Of a DNA stretch of 64,000 bases, positions 1 through 8,614 are shown piece after piece. Position numbers and translations under genes: made by a program. The stretch is from JBBBNV01 sp037137075. Its GTDB lineage: Bacteria > Bacillota > Bacilli > Paenibacillales > NBRC-103111. Each line of letters starts with the position of its first letter. Position 1 is the stretch's first letter. Where the stretch lies: positions 1 through 64,000 of the forward strand of contig NZ_JBBBNV010000019.1 of assembly GCF_037137075.1 (NCBI RefSeq). Reading direction: 5' to 3'. The notes under the pieces are model-generated. The model searched no databases. It worked only from the letters and a program-made list of their open reading frames with translations, and was not told where the DNA came from.

Positions 1-68
1 CTGGCCTGGTAGGCCGCGATCCGCTCGCTCCATATGGCTTGCAGATTCATTTCCAATTTAGAATCCAT
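1..68 (-). CDS. IS66-type accessory transposition protein TnpA, N-terminal fragment
   Basis: Only about 22 codons are in the window (MDSKLEMNLQAIWSERIAAY...). The pattern W-x-x-R-I-x-x-Y followed by a short-chain residue is typical of the N-terminus of IS66 TnpA proteins, small helix-turn-helix proteins needed for IS66 transposition. The ATG at 68-66 follows GAGAGG with no spacing. An in-frame ATG at 50-48 is an alternative start. It is truncated by the window edge, not by a visible mutation. Confidence 0.45.
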   Translation of the reverse strand, partial: MDSKLEMNLQAIWSERIAAYQA

Positions 69-143
69 CCTCTCGTTGGCAGGATGGATTCATTATGAGG
101 GATTGCTTTGCCTACGAACAGGTGGGTTTGGTTTGACGCTTAC
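1..143 (-). mobile_element. End of an IS66-family insertion sequence
   Basis: Read on the minus strand the element begins at 143 with GTAAGCGTCAAAC, which matches the GTAAGCG-type terminal repeat of IS66-family elements. About 75 bases further in, an open frame starts whose first residues (QAIWSERIAAYQA) resemble the small IS66 accessory protein TnpA. The rest of the element lies outside the window, so the other end and the expected 8-bp target duplication cannot be checked. Terminus and reading frame support each other. Confidence 0.6.
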
Positions 144-495
144 CGAAGGTGGACTTTCGGGAGAAACAAGAACGAAATGCAAGTAGGATTGTGTTCATAA
201 ATGTGAGCATGGTTATGGTCATTCGCTTGGAAATGGGGTAAACTACACCTTGTAGCCCATTCAGCGGTCCTTCCTTTTTGTGTGAGAACTCAAGGATACC
301 AGACCATTGCCTGATTGGGTTATTTTTCTATGTGACGATTTTTCGACAAGAACTTTTCACTGTCCAGTAAAGGGACGAATGCTGTTTTCTGCTAAATTGT
401 TCGAGATCACACAGTTCCCATCTTGTAAGTAATTCGCTATTGTGAATGGCTTCTCCCACTTTCCCCTGGTACATGCACTTCTGGGCCGCTGCCTA
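144..495. other. Non-coding stretch between IS66 end and sigK promoter
   Basis: I see no convincing reading frame, terminator or repeat here. It is the flank of the insertion sequence and the distal upstream region of sigK. Confidence 0.4.
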
Positions 496-503
496 CATAC
501 AAT
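476..503 (+). promoter_or_regulatory. Mother-cell (sigma-E/sigma-K type) promoter upstream of sigK
   Basis: CATACAAT at 496-503 equals the -10 consensus of sigma-E promoters and resembles that of sigma-K. A CAC-containing sequence (GCACTT) lies about 15 bases upstream. The site is some 60 bases before the sigK start. In B. subtilis sigK is transcribed by sigma-E and then sigma-K, so the position makes sense. The -35 match is weak. Confidence 0.5.
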
Positions 504-565
504 GTAACAAAGCCGCGCAGCTGGCGGGCGGGACATCGAAGCATAACGTACTGGAGGTGGTCAGG

Positions 566-1267
566 GTGCCTGGATTTTTCACGGCTATTGCTTTTTTCAT
601 TAAACAGCTGATGCTGCTCGTTTCTTACGTCAAAAATAATGCGTTTCCTCAGCCATTGACCGAGGAAGAGGAAGAGAAGCACCTGCGGCGGTTTGCTCAG
701 GGGGACGCCCGTTCACGAAACCTGCTGATTGAACATAACCTGCGGCTGGTGGCGCATATTGTGAAGAAATTCGATAACACCGGGGAAGACCTGGAGGATT
801 TGATTTCAATCGGCACAATCGGTCTGATTAAAGCCATTGAGAGCTTTTCCCCGGATAAAGGCACGAAGCTGGCTACCTTTGCGGCGCGTTGTATCGAGAA
901 CGAAATTCTGATGCATCTACGATCCCTCAAAAAAACCCGCAAGGACGTATCGCTGCACGATCCGATTGGAACGGATAAGGAAGGAAACGAAATCACCTTG
1001 ATTGATATCCTCGGCACGGATGCCGACGACGTGGTGGATAAGGTCGAGCTGAAAATTGAAAAAAGCAAAATTTACCGCAATCTGGATATATTGGACGCCC
1101 GGGAGCAGGAGGTCATCCGCGGCCGGTTCGGGCTGGAGCTTGGCGGCGATGAACGGACCCAGCGGGAAATCGCCAAGGAGCTGGGCATCTCCAGATCGTA
1201 TGTGTCCCGCATCGAGAAGCGGGCGCTGATGAAGCTGTATCATGAATTCTATAAGGCGAAGCGGTAA
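566..1267 (+). CDS. sigK: RNA polymerase sporulation sigma factor SigK
   Basis: Late mother-cell sigma factor directing coat and cortex genes. I place the start at GTG 566, because GGAGGTGG ends five bases before it and the product (233 aa, beginning VPGFFTAIAFF) then has the length and pro-sequence layout of B. subtilis pro-SigK (241 aa). Visible are the pro-region, LVSYVKNNAFPQPL, region 2 (LIEHNLRLVAHIVKKF, DLISIGTIGLIKAI, TFAARCIENEILMHLR) and region 4 (DAREQEVIRGRFGL, TQREIAKELGISRSYVSRIE). The gene is continuous: there is no skin-type element interrupting it. A sigma-E/K promoter lies upstream and an intrinsic terminator downstream. Confidence 0.95.
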   Translation: MPGFFTAIAFFIKQLMLLVSYVKNNAFPQPLTEEEEEKHLRRFAQGDARSRNLLIEHNLRLVAHIVKKFDNTGEDLEDLISIGTIGLIKAIESFSPDKGTKLATFAARCIENEILMHLRSLKKTRKDVSLHDPIGTDKEGNEITLIDILGTDADDVVDKVELKIEKSKIYRNLDILDAREQEVIRGRFGLELGGDERTQREIAKELGISRSYVSRIEKRALMKLYHEFYKAKR

Positions 1268-1299
1268 GAGGCGCTGCTGTAAATACTCAAAGTAAAAAG

Positions 1300-1336
1300 A
1301 CGGGAATCCGGGCTTAACCGGGTTCCCGTTCCTTGT
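1300..1336 (+). terminator. Intrinsic terminator of sigK
   Basis: ACGGGAATCCGG (1300-1311) pairs with CCGGGTTCCCGT (1318-1329), with one G-T pair and a six-base loop, and is followed by a short T-rich tail. It lies 32 bases after the sigK stop. Confidence 0.75.
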
Positions 1337-1849
1337 TACTTATCAAGGCTTAACATTCAGAGAAATTTAGTGGCCCGCCAGTCGGATTGTTTCACAGGAA
1401 TCAATGGTAGTTCTTACTAGTTCCTGGAATACGTCTGTGCTTATGCCAGTTTAACCGTTTAACCCGACAAAAGTTAACTGACTCTTTAACGAAGGGCGCG
1501 ATGGTGGTTAGCTCACATTCCGCACCCCTGGCAGGTGGTAGTGAATGGAATTTTTGGGGGGGCGAACATGCTTTTAATTGTTAACATAAAATCTACGAAG
1601 CTTTAGCTGATTAGCCGTAGGCCGATGTATTACAACGAGTTTTCGCCGCGGAAGAAATTGTAGATTGGGCTCAGAAGATGGTCCGCCCAAGGAGCGCAAA
1701 TGTTCTGAGTAAACATCGCCGGAGGCATTTGCCCTGCCGGCGATGTGCGCTTGACCGCAATTGTGTGGTCGACCGACCGCCGTCATGCAGCGAAACACCG
1801 CGCGCTGGGAGCTGCGCGCGGTGCGGAAAGTTTATGTCTGTATTCCATA
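1337..1849. other. Intergenic stretch with two hairpins
   Basis: No gene is supported between sigK and the minus-strand anti-sigma gene. The stretch holds a perfect 10-bp inverted repeat (ACATCGCCGG 1713-1722 / CCGGCGATGT 1737-1746) and, further right, the repeat-family hairpin described separately. Either could end transcription of the minus-strand operon, although neither has a clear T-run. Confidence 0.5.
1769..1826 (+). repeat. Half copy of a dispersed hairpin repeat (copy A)
   Basis: This segment matches the reverse complement of the right half of the inverted-repeat element at 56167-56280 at about 50 of 57 positions; every difference I see is a transition. It contains a perfect hairpin, CACCGCGCGC (1796-1805) / GCGCGCGGTG (1814-1823), with loop TGGGAGCT. 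In the other copy the stem differs at two positions but still pairs through G-U, which suggests that the structure is maintained. It sits just downstream of the minus-strand anti-sigma gene and may act as its terminator. Confidence 0.6.
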
Positions 1850-2983
1850 TTAATCCAATTGAACGAGCCTGCCTGTAATCACGCCGTGCTCGTCTCTGTA
1901 GAATAGCAGCGCTTGGTGGCTATCGTTTTCTACGATGATGGAGAAGTGATCTGAGAATCCGACGTGCCCCTGTGTAAACATTTGTTCGGGAGATGTTGTA
2001 TGCTTCCGGCCCTCGTAGATGTACCGGATATTCCCGGAATCGTCGTAGTCCACTTCTTGGATGGATTCGGGTATCGTCTCCTCAATCGGTCCGCCGCTGC
2101 GTACTTTGGCCCGAAGCTCCTCCATCGTGGTTACCCATTGCGGCTGCTTTGCAGCCGTGTCGGTTTCGTTTTCCTTCGTTTGCTTCTCCATATAAGTCTC
2201 TGCCTTGACCGGGTCGGCTTTGGCAGGATTGAGCGGGAGATCGAACAGTACTGCGGCGCCCGGATAGTCTTTATTGGCGTGTATCTCGCCAGTCGCCGCG
2301 TCATACGCAAAGGCTTTGTTGTTATAAAACGGGCTCCCGCTGCTGATGGCAAGGTATACTCCCTTATCTGCAAAAATTTCTATTTGGTCGCATGCGATCA
2401 GCCGATACATTACGCCATCAATCACATCCTCGCTGTAGGCGCCGTTCATCGTGACGATGTTGAATTTCCAAGGCTCCAAGCCTTTGATTAGCGGCGAGAT
2501 GAAGAATGGCTCCTTGCCATATTCGGGGTCGGCAACATCCGGCATTGGCTTGCCATCCTGTCTGGATATTGAAACAACGGCATAAGTTCTGTCAGGGAAG
2601 ATTTGCTCCGACGCATTCGGAAATTCGCTAAGACCCGATCCCGATACGAGGCCATGCAGCGTAAAATGGTAGTCCCCGGCATTCTGAGAGTGTTCAATTC
2701 GAAGCGCGTCCGCGCTTGCGAATGCATTCGCCAATAATCGGTCTTCGAATTGCACAGCGACTTGGTTGGCGTTGAGTAGCTTTGTCGCTGCATAGGCAGA
2801 TACCGAAAGGACTAGTAATAAGGCAGCAGCAAGCAGGGCCGCCGACAATCTTTTCTTGTATTTCGGTCTCGTTCGGCGACGATTTTCGAGTTGATGAATG
2901 AGGCTTTGATTTAATTGTTCCTCAGGCTCGACCGTAGGAGCCAAAGATTGTCTGAGTAATTGCTCCCAATCCGCGTCCTTCAT
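1850..2983 (-). CDS. Membrane-anchored anti-sigma factor of the ECF pair
   Basis: Product of 377 aa. Residues 1-44 are cytoplasmic and charged (MKDADWEQLLRQSLAP...ENRRRTRPKYKKR). A single membrane segment follows (about 45-67, SAALLAAALLLVLSVSAYAA), then a roughly 310-residue outer domain. This one-membrane layout, and the ATGA overlap with the preceding ECF sigma gene, are typical of anti-sigma factors that hold the sigma at the membrane until a surface signal arrives. The N-terminal sequence resembles DUF4179/anti-sigma proteins of Paenibacillus. I do not recognise the outer domain, so the signal is unknown. Confidence 0.75.
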   Translation of the reverse strand: MKDADWEQLLRQSLAPTVEPEEQLNQSLIHQLENRRRTRPKYKKRLSAALLAAALLLVLSVSAYAATKLLNANQVAVQFEDRLLANAFASADALRIEHSQNAGDYHFTLHGLVSGSGLSEFPNASEQIFPDRTYAVVSISRQDGKPMPDVADPEYGKEPFFISPLIKGLEPWKFNIVTMNGAYSEDVIDGVMYRLIACDQIEIFADKGVYLAISSGSPFYNNKAFAYDAATGEIHANKDYPGAAVLFDLPLNPAKADPVKAETYMEKQTKENETDTAAKQPQWVTTMEELRAKVRSGGPIEETIPESIQEVDYDDSGNIRYIYEGRKHTTSPEQMFTQGHVGFSDHFSIIVENDSHQALLFYRDEHGVITGRLVQLD

Positions 2984-3504
2984 AGGGATTCAACCTCCAG
3001 TGCTTTTTTAATCGCCTGACGTGCATGATGCATTCTGCTTTTGACTGTTCCGGTAGGAATGCTTAGCGCTTTGGCAATTTCTTCTACGGTCATGTTTGCC
3101 GTATAATGCATATAAAGAGGGATTTTCAGTTTGTCGTCCAGCCGGTGAACGGCTTGCTGAATCAGGGTACGGCTCTCTAGCATTAGAGCAGCATCCTCCG
3201 GTGATGCTTCGAATGGAGACAAACGGGACGTGGCTGAAGCTTCGTCAAGCTCCTCGATAGGAGCGATTCTTCGCCTCCGGGACAGCTTACGATAATGATT
3301 CTTGTATACCCGGACAGCGATGGATAGGAGATAGGCTTTTGGATTATGGGCTGCATTGATCTTGAATTGCAGCTCCACTGCTCTCAGAAAAGTCTCCTGA
3401 TATAGATCGTCAGTTTCATGTTTGTTCCCCGTCAGCTTGTAGCAGAAACTGTAAATCGATTTGCCATGCAGCTTTACGAGTTCGATTAGCTCATCGGTAT
3501 TCAA
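2980..3504 (-). CDS. ECF-type RNA polymerase sigma factor
   Basis: Alternative sigma-70 of 174 aa. Region 2 is visible as KLHGKSIYSFCYKLTGN..DDLYQETFLRA and region 4 as PLYMHYTANMTVEEIAKAL followed by PTGTVKSRMHHARQAIKK. I chose TTG at 3504 as start because AAAGGAGA lies six bases upstream. The longer frame from ATG 3534 has no ribosome site. The stop overlaps the anti-sigma start by four bases (ATGA), so the two are co-translated. Such factors usually drive their own operon plus a small regulon, but I could not identify a convincing target promoter. Confidence 0.85.
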   Translation of the reverse strand: MNTDELIELVKLHGKSIYSFCYKLTGNKHETDDLYQETFLRAVELQFKINAAHNPKAYLLSIAVRVYKNHYRKLSRRRRIAPIEELDEASATSRLSPFEASPEDAALMLESRTLIQQAVHRLDDKLKIPLYMHYTANMTVEEIAKALSIPTGTVKSRMHHARQAIKKALEVESL

Positions 3505-3904
3505 GTAGGTTCTCCTTTCTGAATGGCCACTCATCTATATATTGTCGCAAATAAGCAGCGGGTTCACTGATGTGGGAAATATGATGTGGCTTCAGAGGAG
3601 AGCTCTACGGCTGGAGCTGTTGTTCATGTATAACGAGAATGCGATTGGCTTATTTTCCAAAACAACATTTCTATCTTGTTCCGTAATTAACGAATGGATG
3701 TCGTTTCGACGCCACTGGACGCTTAGTTGCTGTTCTGCTCGCGGTCCGGACATGGACGTTGCTTCAGGTTCGATCCACCAGTGCGCTGCAACCCTGTTTT
3801 TTACAGCTCCTGTCTGGGTAAAAATGGTGAGGTTCATTCTTCGATTATGTCTTCGTTGATCATCGGCCACACTGATTCTTCTTATATATCGTAGGAGAAA
3901 GTCC
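3505..3904. other. Unassigned stretch upstream of the ECF operon
   Basis: It should contain the ECF operon promoter on the minus strand (TGAACC near 3555 is a possible -35). An open minus frame of 92 codons at 3592-3870 has no good ribosome site and no motif I recognise, so I do not call it a gene. Confidence 0.35.
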
Positions 3905-4164
3905 GGTTGTTTTTTTGAAGACCTTGCTATCCGGCTTCAGCATGCGGTCCGGCTGCTGGGGCGCTGCCGTTTCATATGCCCTCCTCCAGCGCAGATCGTC
4001 CGGAAATGGACATGCTTATCGAACGCCTTATCAAGCGCTGGAATCCCGCTTCAGCCGGAGGGGAAGTAGGAGCCAAAGCTGCTTTAAGCGAGCTTCTTCT
4101 GTACGCTAGCAAATACCTGATTCCATCCAAACAACCGTCGAGCCCCGGTGGTTTGTCTTCTTAA
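3905..4164 (+). pseudogene. Possible remnant of an AraC-type regulator (sensor part)
   Basis: One frame reads FFEDLAIRLQHAVRLLGRC and then, after an apparent shift, another reads MDMLIERLIKRWN...AALSELLLYASKYL before stopping. The amphipathic 'LIERLIKRWN..G..AKAALSELLLY' pattern is like the linker between the sensor and DNA-binding domains of AraC regulators. There is no helix-turn-helix, start or ribosome site. I read it as a broken gene; ordinary non-coding DNA is the alternative. Confidence 0.3.
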
Positions 4165-4210
4165 AATGAAATACAAAGCGTTGAAATCGCGATTTTCCAG
4201 TATCTGTAGT

Positions 4211-4239
4211 CTCCCAGCGCGCGGTGCGGCGCCACATCA
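4211..4239 (+). repeat. Short fragment resembling the dispersed hairpin repeat (copy C)
   Basis: CTCCCAGCGCGCGGTGCGGCG matches one arm and the loop of the hairpin in copies A (1769-1826) and B (56167-56280), at about 19 of 22 positions against B. The other arm is absent here, so it would be a decayed remnant. The match is short and could be chance. Confidence 0.3.
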
Positions 4240-4469
4240 ACCACATGTGAACGGCCGTGAGAATCAAGGGCGGGCTGTGTTTTTGTGTTCTGGAGCCGGA
4301 TAGCTATCGCCTGAAATGCGTCCGACTTGAGTCTGTCCATCATTCTGTGTAAACTAAACCTAGTGTTGCGTTTTGATTAAGGGAGGGAAGGCCTCTAACA
4401 TAAATTAAACATATTCTAAATTTCATTATTATGATATCCTAAATTATTATATATTTGAGGTGAAAACGA

Positions 4470-5630
4470 ATGCATGTAACCGATGTCAACAAGACCCCTT
4501 CGATATTCTCCAGGACAAATCCGTTTCAAGCCAAAGTTCTCAAAAATGTGAATCTAAATGGAAGCGGTTCTAAAAAAGAAACCCGCCATATTGAGCTTTC
4601 GTTAGCAGGCTCCGGCCTTACCTATCTTCCGGGCTATGCTCTCGGTATTATTCCTCAAAATGATCCGGAGCTTGTCGCTTCTCTGCTTGAGGAAATGAAG
4701 TGGGATGCAGAAACGCCCGTGGTAATCAACAAGGAAGGCGAAACCCTTCCGCTGAAGCAAGCGCTGACCGATTATTTTGAAATTACCCTGTTGTCCAAAA
4801 AGCTTGTACAGTCGGCAGCACCGTTCACAGAAAACGAAGAGCTTCACAAGCTTCTGTCTCCTGAACATGCGGATCAACTGAAGGAATACACGAACGGTCG
4901 CGATTTGCTGGATATGCTGCGCGATTTCGGGCCATGGAAGGCTACGGCTCAGGATATTGTGTCTCTTCTAAGAAAAATGACAGCCCGGCTGTATTCGATT
5001 GCAAGCAGCATTGCCGCCCATCCTGAGGAAGTGCATCTGACAATTGGTGCTGTACGGTACACGGCTCACGGACGCGAACGCAAAGGCGTTTGCTCTGTTT
5101 TGGTGGCTGAGCGCATTCAAGAAGGAGACACGCTCCCGGTATTTGTTCAAACGAACAAACACTTCCATCTTCCGGAGGCACAGGAAAAAGATATTATCAT
5201 GGTCGGTCCGGGGACAGGCATTGCGCCATTCCGTTCTTTTATCGAAGAGCGTGCCGTGACCAAAGCGTCGGGCAGAGCCTGGCTGTTTTTTGGAGACCAG
5301 CATGCCGCGACGGATTTCCTGTATCAAGAGGAGTTGGAACATTATCAGCAAGACGGAGTATTGACGAAAATAGATGCTGCGTTTTCGCGTGATTCGGCGC
5401 AAAAGGTATATGTTCAGCACAAAATGCTTGAGCAAAGCCAAGAATTGTTTGAATGGCTGGAGGGCGGAGCATACTTCTATGTCTGTGGAGACAAGCTCAA
5501 CATGGCGAAGGATGTCCACAATGCGCTGCTTGAAGTCATCGAAAAAGAAGGCAAGCTGTCCCGCGAAGAGGCTGAAGCATATGTGAAAGCCATGCAGGAG
5601 CAAGGCCGTTACCAACGGGATGTATATTAA
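4470..5630 (+). CDS. CysJ-like NADPH flavoprotein lacking the flavodoxin domain
   Basis: Product of 386 aa that matches the C-terminal two thirds of the sulfite reductase flavoprotein (CysJ, about 600 aa). It has an FAD-binding domain with RLYSIASS (about residues 172-179) and GVCSVL, an NADPH-binding domain with GPGTGIAPFRSF (about 248-259) and FFGDQ, a YFYVCGD motif, and the CysJ-type C-terminus RYQRDVY. The N-terminal FMN flavodoxin domain is missing and does not occur upstream. The start is well set by GAGGTG seven bases before ATG 4470, so the gene looks complete in this short form. It would pass electrons from NADPH to FAD, and the acceptor is unknown (a separate flavodoxin or a sulfite reductase). 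No cysI lies nearby. Confidence 0.8.
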   Translation: MHVTDVNKTPSIFSRTNPFQAKVLKNVNLNGSGSKKETRHIELSLAGSGLTYLPGYALGIIPQNDPELVASLLEEMKWDAETPVVINKEGETLPLKQALTDYFEITLLSKKLVQSAAPFTENEELHKLLSPEHADQLKEYTNGRDLLDMLRDFGPWKATAQDIVSLLRKMTARLYSIASSIAAHPEEVHLTIGAVRYTAHGRERKGVCSVLVAERIQEGDTLPVFVQTNKHFHLPEAQEKDIIMVGPGTGIAPFRSFIEERAVTKASGRAWLFFGDQHAATDFLYQEELEHYQQDGVLTKIDAAFSRDSAQKVYVQHKMLEQSQELFEWLEGGAYFYVCGDKLNMAKDVHNALLEVIEKEGKLSREEAEAYVKAMQEQGRYQRDVY

Positions 5631-5667
5631 AAATCTGTAAAGCTGCAGGCAGACCTTAAAAAAATTC

Positions 5668-5704
5668 GACACCGGCCATATGCGTATGGCTGGTGTCATT
5701 TTTT
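5668..5704 (+). terminator. Intrinsic terminator after the CysJ-like gene
   Basis: GACACCGGCCATA (5668-5680) pairs with TATGGCTGGTGTC (5685-5697) around a TGCG loop, with one G-T pair, and is followed by ATTTTTT. Confidence 0.9.
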
Positions 5705-5895
5705 ATGCTGCTGAATAGCGAGGGTGTTCCCTGTACCCTGTATCTGTATGCGAACCGTGTCATTTGTTGAGCCTTCTTGGGCAGCCCCGAATCTTGGCCC
5801 ATACAGAAGAAAGCTACATGTGGGAAGGGGGCTATCCCAGAGGCGGAATTAGGCTGAATCTGAATCGCTGAATCGAAGTCTGACTTCGAGTAAAA

Positions 5896-7079
5896 TCATT
5901 TGCCCTGCGAAAACGGGACACTGACCTGCATCCCGGTATTCGTTATTTTCAAATGGACCTGGACTTGAACGTCCATGGCCGCGAATTGGTCGGACCAGCT
6001 TTGCTGCCAATCGGCCCATAGCTTCAGTGAGGTACGGCTGAGCTTGTTTCCGATTCCAATCAGATCGGCGCGCTCCTGCTGCAGGTGCCGGACGGTTTCC
6101 CGGATTCGTGTCTCGATGATCTCGCTTAAACGCTGAGAGAACGCTTTAAAATCCTCGTCGCTGACAATCTCGGAGCAGGCCAGCTCGGCAATTCCTCCCT
6201 CTACATCGGTCTGAATGTCCAGTTGTACGGATTCGCCCTGAAGGATGGGATTCACTTTGGAGCGGACCTTCAGCAGCCTTACCGAGTCGTAGCAGGGCTT
6301 TCCTGCCGGGCATGGAACCTCCAGAGATCCGCCATTGAATTGATTGTTGATCATCAGCAGGAACGGGGTTTGCGCGGCGGAGATCCGCCCTGTCATTTTT
6401 CCGTCCGGGAACTTGAGAATGGCAAGCCCGGCTACCGTGATGATATTCTTTTTTTATCGATGGAAGCAAACGGAATCGTATAGACGGGCGTATCGTCGGC
6501 TGCTTGTATTCCGACATCCGTCAAGGACACCTCCATCGTTTTGCCGCTATAGCGGAAGGAATTTTGCTCAATGGTTTTCAATTGCTGCCCCATCGTGCCT
6601 TCAATAAGCGGACGCAAATTCAAATACTGCTGAGCCTCTCCTTCTGTAATTAATAAAGAGACGGTTCCACGAGGCTCATTATTCCGGGAGAAATAATCCA
6701 GAATTTGGGGAATGTTCTGCGAACGTGCGATATCCTCCCCAAGCAGGAGCATACGCATGTGGCTCCACTGCAGCCGACGCCCCAATTGAAGCACCGCATC
6801 CCGCGTCGCCCCATGTACAGTCGAGGAGCTGGTCTGGATATTGATAAAAGACGGTCCGGATTTTGTCTGCTGTGCAGGTGATCCGCCCCCCCCGGCCCCG
6901 CCTTTACTGCTGCCGGCCCGGTAAATTTGCACAGTCAGCTGCAGCTGGCCGTTCTTGCCGAGGTCAATGGCCGCCGCCTGAACGAACCCCCACCTGGTTA
7001 ATTCATGGGAGCTCCAGCATCCCGGCAATAGTATGCCTGCCGCGAGAAGGAGAACGAGAAGCGCCGGTAATTTGGTCAT
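5896..7079 (-). pseudogene. Ger(x)C germinant-receptor lipoprotein, frameshifted
   Basis: C subunit of a spore germinant receptor, normally a lipoprotein of about 380-400 aa. The first part runs from ATG 7079 (AAGGGAG upstream) with lipobox LLPGC (about residues 17-21), CWSSHELTRWGFVQAAAIDL and SHMRMLLLGEDIA, to IPFASIDKK. There the frame breaks in a run of seven T on the plus strand (6449-6455). The expected continuation (NIITVAGLAILKFPDGKMTG) resumes one base out of phase and runs to the stop at 5896. One extra A on the coding strand, or two fewer, restores a full-length protein. It may be a real inactivation, a slippage-switchable gene or a sequencing error. It is the last gene of the gerB-gerA-gerC operon. 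Confidence 0.85.
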
Positions 7080-7102
7080 CGGATATGCTCCCTTCCTGGA
7101 AA

Positions 7103-8614
7103 TTACTGGTTGTGGCCGGAGCGGTGCAGGCGCCGGTTTCGCGGGATGCGGAGAAAGGTTTTCAATGGAGCGCGGATGAACACATCTCTCAGATCCTGAA
7201 TGCATAAAGGGGCCAAAGATGACAAAAAGGGCACTCCCAGAGTGTGCAGGCTGGTCAGATGCAGCAGCGTCAGCAGAAATCCAAGCATGAGACCGTACCC
7301 GCCGAGCATGCCGCTGGCAATCATGAACGGAAATCGGAGAACGCGAATGGCGATAGCCATATCATAATGGGGAATCGCGAAGGAAGCGATCCCGGTAAAG
7401 GCTACAATAATGACCATGGTCGGTGAAGCGATTTTGGCCATGATGGCGGCCTGTCCGATGACAAGCGCGCCGACGATGCTGACCGCGGAGCCAACCGGAC
7501 GGGGCAGGCGGATTCCGGCCTCCCGAAGCAGCTCGAAGGAAACCTCCATAATCAGTGCCTCGAAAAAAGCAGGAAACGGAATATCCTCTCTTGTGTCCAA
7601 TATGGCCAGGAGCAGCACGGTTGGAATCAGCTCGGGATGAAAGGTTGAGAGTGCAATATAAATGCTTGGAAGTGTAAGCGCAATAAAAAATGCCACAAGC
7701 CGGAGCTGCCGGATGAGAATGGCATACATGGTCCGCACATAATAATCTTCACTGGTGTTGAAGAAATCCACGAATACGGCAGGACAAATCAGGATCATCG
7801 GTGAATTTTCCACCAGGATCAATATTTTTCCGTCCAGCAGAGCGGCGGCGGCAGTATCGGTACGTTCCGTAATCCGGTGCTGCGGAAACGGCGAATAGTT
7901 GGAATCCTGAATCCAGTCTTCCACGTAGGAAGTATCCAGCACTTCATACGTGTCAATATCACCGATTCGGCTGCGGAACTCCCGAAGCACCTCCTGGTCC
8001 ACGGCTTGATCCAGGTAAGCATACACAATGTTCGTTTTCATCACAGACCCGGCCCGGATAAATTCCATTTTTAATCTGGAGCTTTTGACCCGCTGCCGGA
8101 TCATGCCGAGATTGACCGACAGGCTCTCAACGGTGCCCTCCCGGGGCCCTTGGACCACCGGCTCGCTGGTAGGCTCGGTAACCTGTCTTTTTTCAAATTC
8201 AGCGGCTTTATAGGCGATAGCCTGGTCCCAGCCCTGGAACAAGATGACGACATGGCCAAGCCAGACCGCGTTCTCTACCCCCTGAAGGGAAGACAGCCGG
8301 TAAAAAGGCTGTGAAGCGGCGCCGTGGGAGGAGAGAAAATGGATAACCTGCTCGATGGATACGGCTTCTACGGCCCCCGGCTGACGCCCCGCGAGCTGTT
8401 GAAGCACATCCTCGACGAATTCGTTGTGGCTATTTTTAACCAACGATCGGCAGTACACCGCAAAAGCGGAATGCGCCAGCTCTGGACCGAAACGGAACGG
8501 CTCAAACGCAACGTCATGGCATCTGTCAAAGATCTTCTCCAGCCACAATAAATTGTTCTCCATTTGCTTGGAAATGGCAGACTCCGTTTCGGCATGAGCC
8601 CTGTTCCCGGTCAT
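7103..8614 (-). CDS. GerA-family spore germination protein (receptor A subunit)
   Basis: Product of 503 aa. There is a large hydrophilic N-terminal domain (about 1-290), then a membrane domain of about five segments with the family motifs VENSPMILICPAVFVDFF, PELIPTVLLLAI, REDIPFPAFFEALIMEVSFELLREAGIRLP and GQAAIMAKIASPTMVIIVAFTGI. A subunits form the germinant-responsive oligomer in the inner spore membrane together with B and C subunits. Start at ATG 8614, with GGGAGG eight bases upstream. It overlaps the upstream gerB-type gene by four bases and lies 23 bases before the gerC-type gene. The ligand cannot be read from sequence. Confidence 0.92.
   Translation of the reverse strand: MTGNRAHAETESAISKQMENNLLWLEKIFDRCHDVAFEPFRFGPELAHSAFAVYCRSLVKNSHNEFVEDVLQQLAGRQPGAVEAVSIEQVIHFLSSHGAASQPFYRLSSLQGVENAVWLGHVVILFQGWDQAIAYKAAEFEKRQVTEPTSEPVVQGPREGTVESLSVNLGMIRQRVKSSRLKMEFIRAGSVMKTNIVYAYLDQAVDQEVLREFRSRIGDIDTYEVLDTSYVEDWIQDSNYSPFPQHRITERTDTAAAALLDGKILILVENSPMILICPAVFVDFFNTSEDYYVRTMYAILIRQLRLVAFFIALTLPSIYIALSTFHPELIPTVLLLAILDTREDIPFPAFFEALIMEVSFELLREAGIRLPRPVGSAVSIVGALVIGQAAIMAKIASPTMVIIVAFTGIASFAIPHYDMAIAIRVLRFPFMIASGMLGGYGLMLGFLLTLLHLTSLHTLGVPFLSSLAPLCIQDLRDVFIRAPLKTFLRIPRNRRLHRSGHNQ

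Noticed and set aside
566..1267. A sigK interrupted by a skin-type element.
   Set aside because: The gene reads through from the pro-sequence to region 4 in one frame with normal length, so there is no insertion here.
3592..3870. A 92-codon minus-strand frame that could be a gene.
   Set aside because: It has no ribosome site and no recognisable motif, and lies in a decayed stretch; chance openness is likelier.
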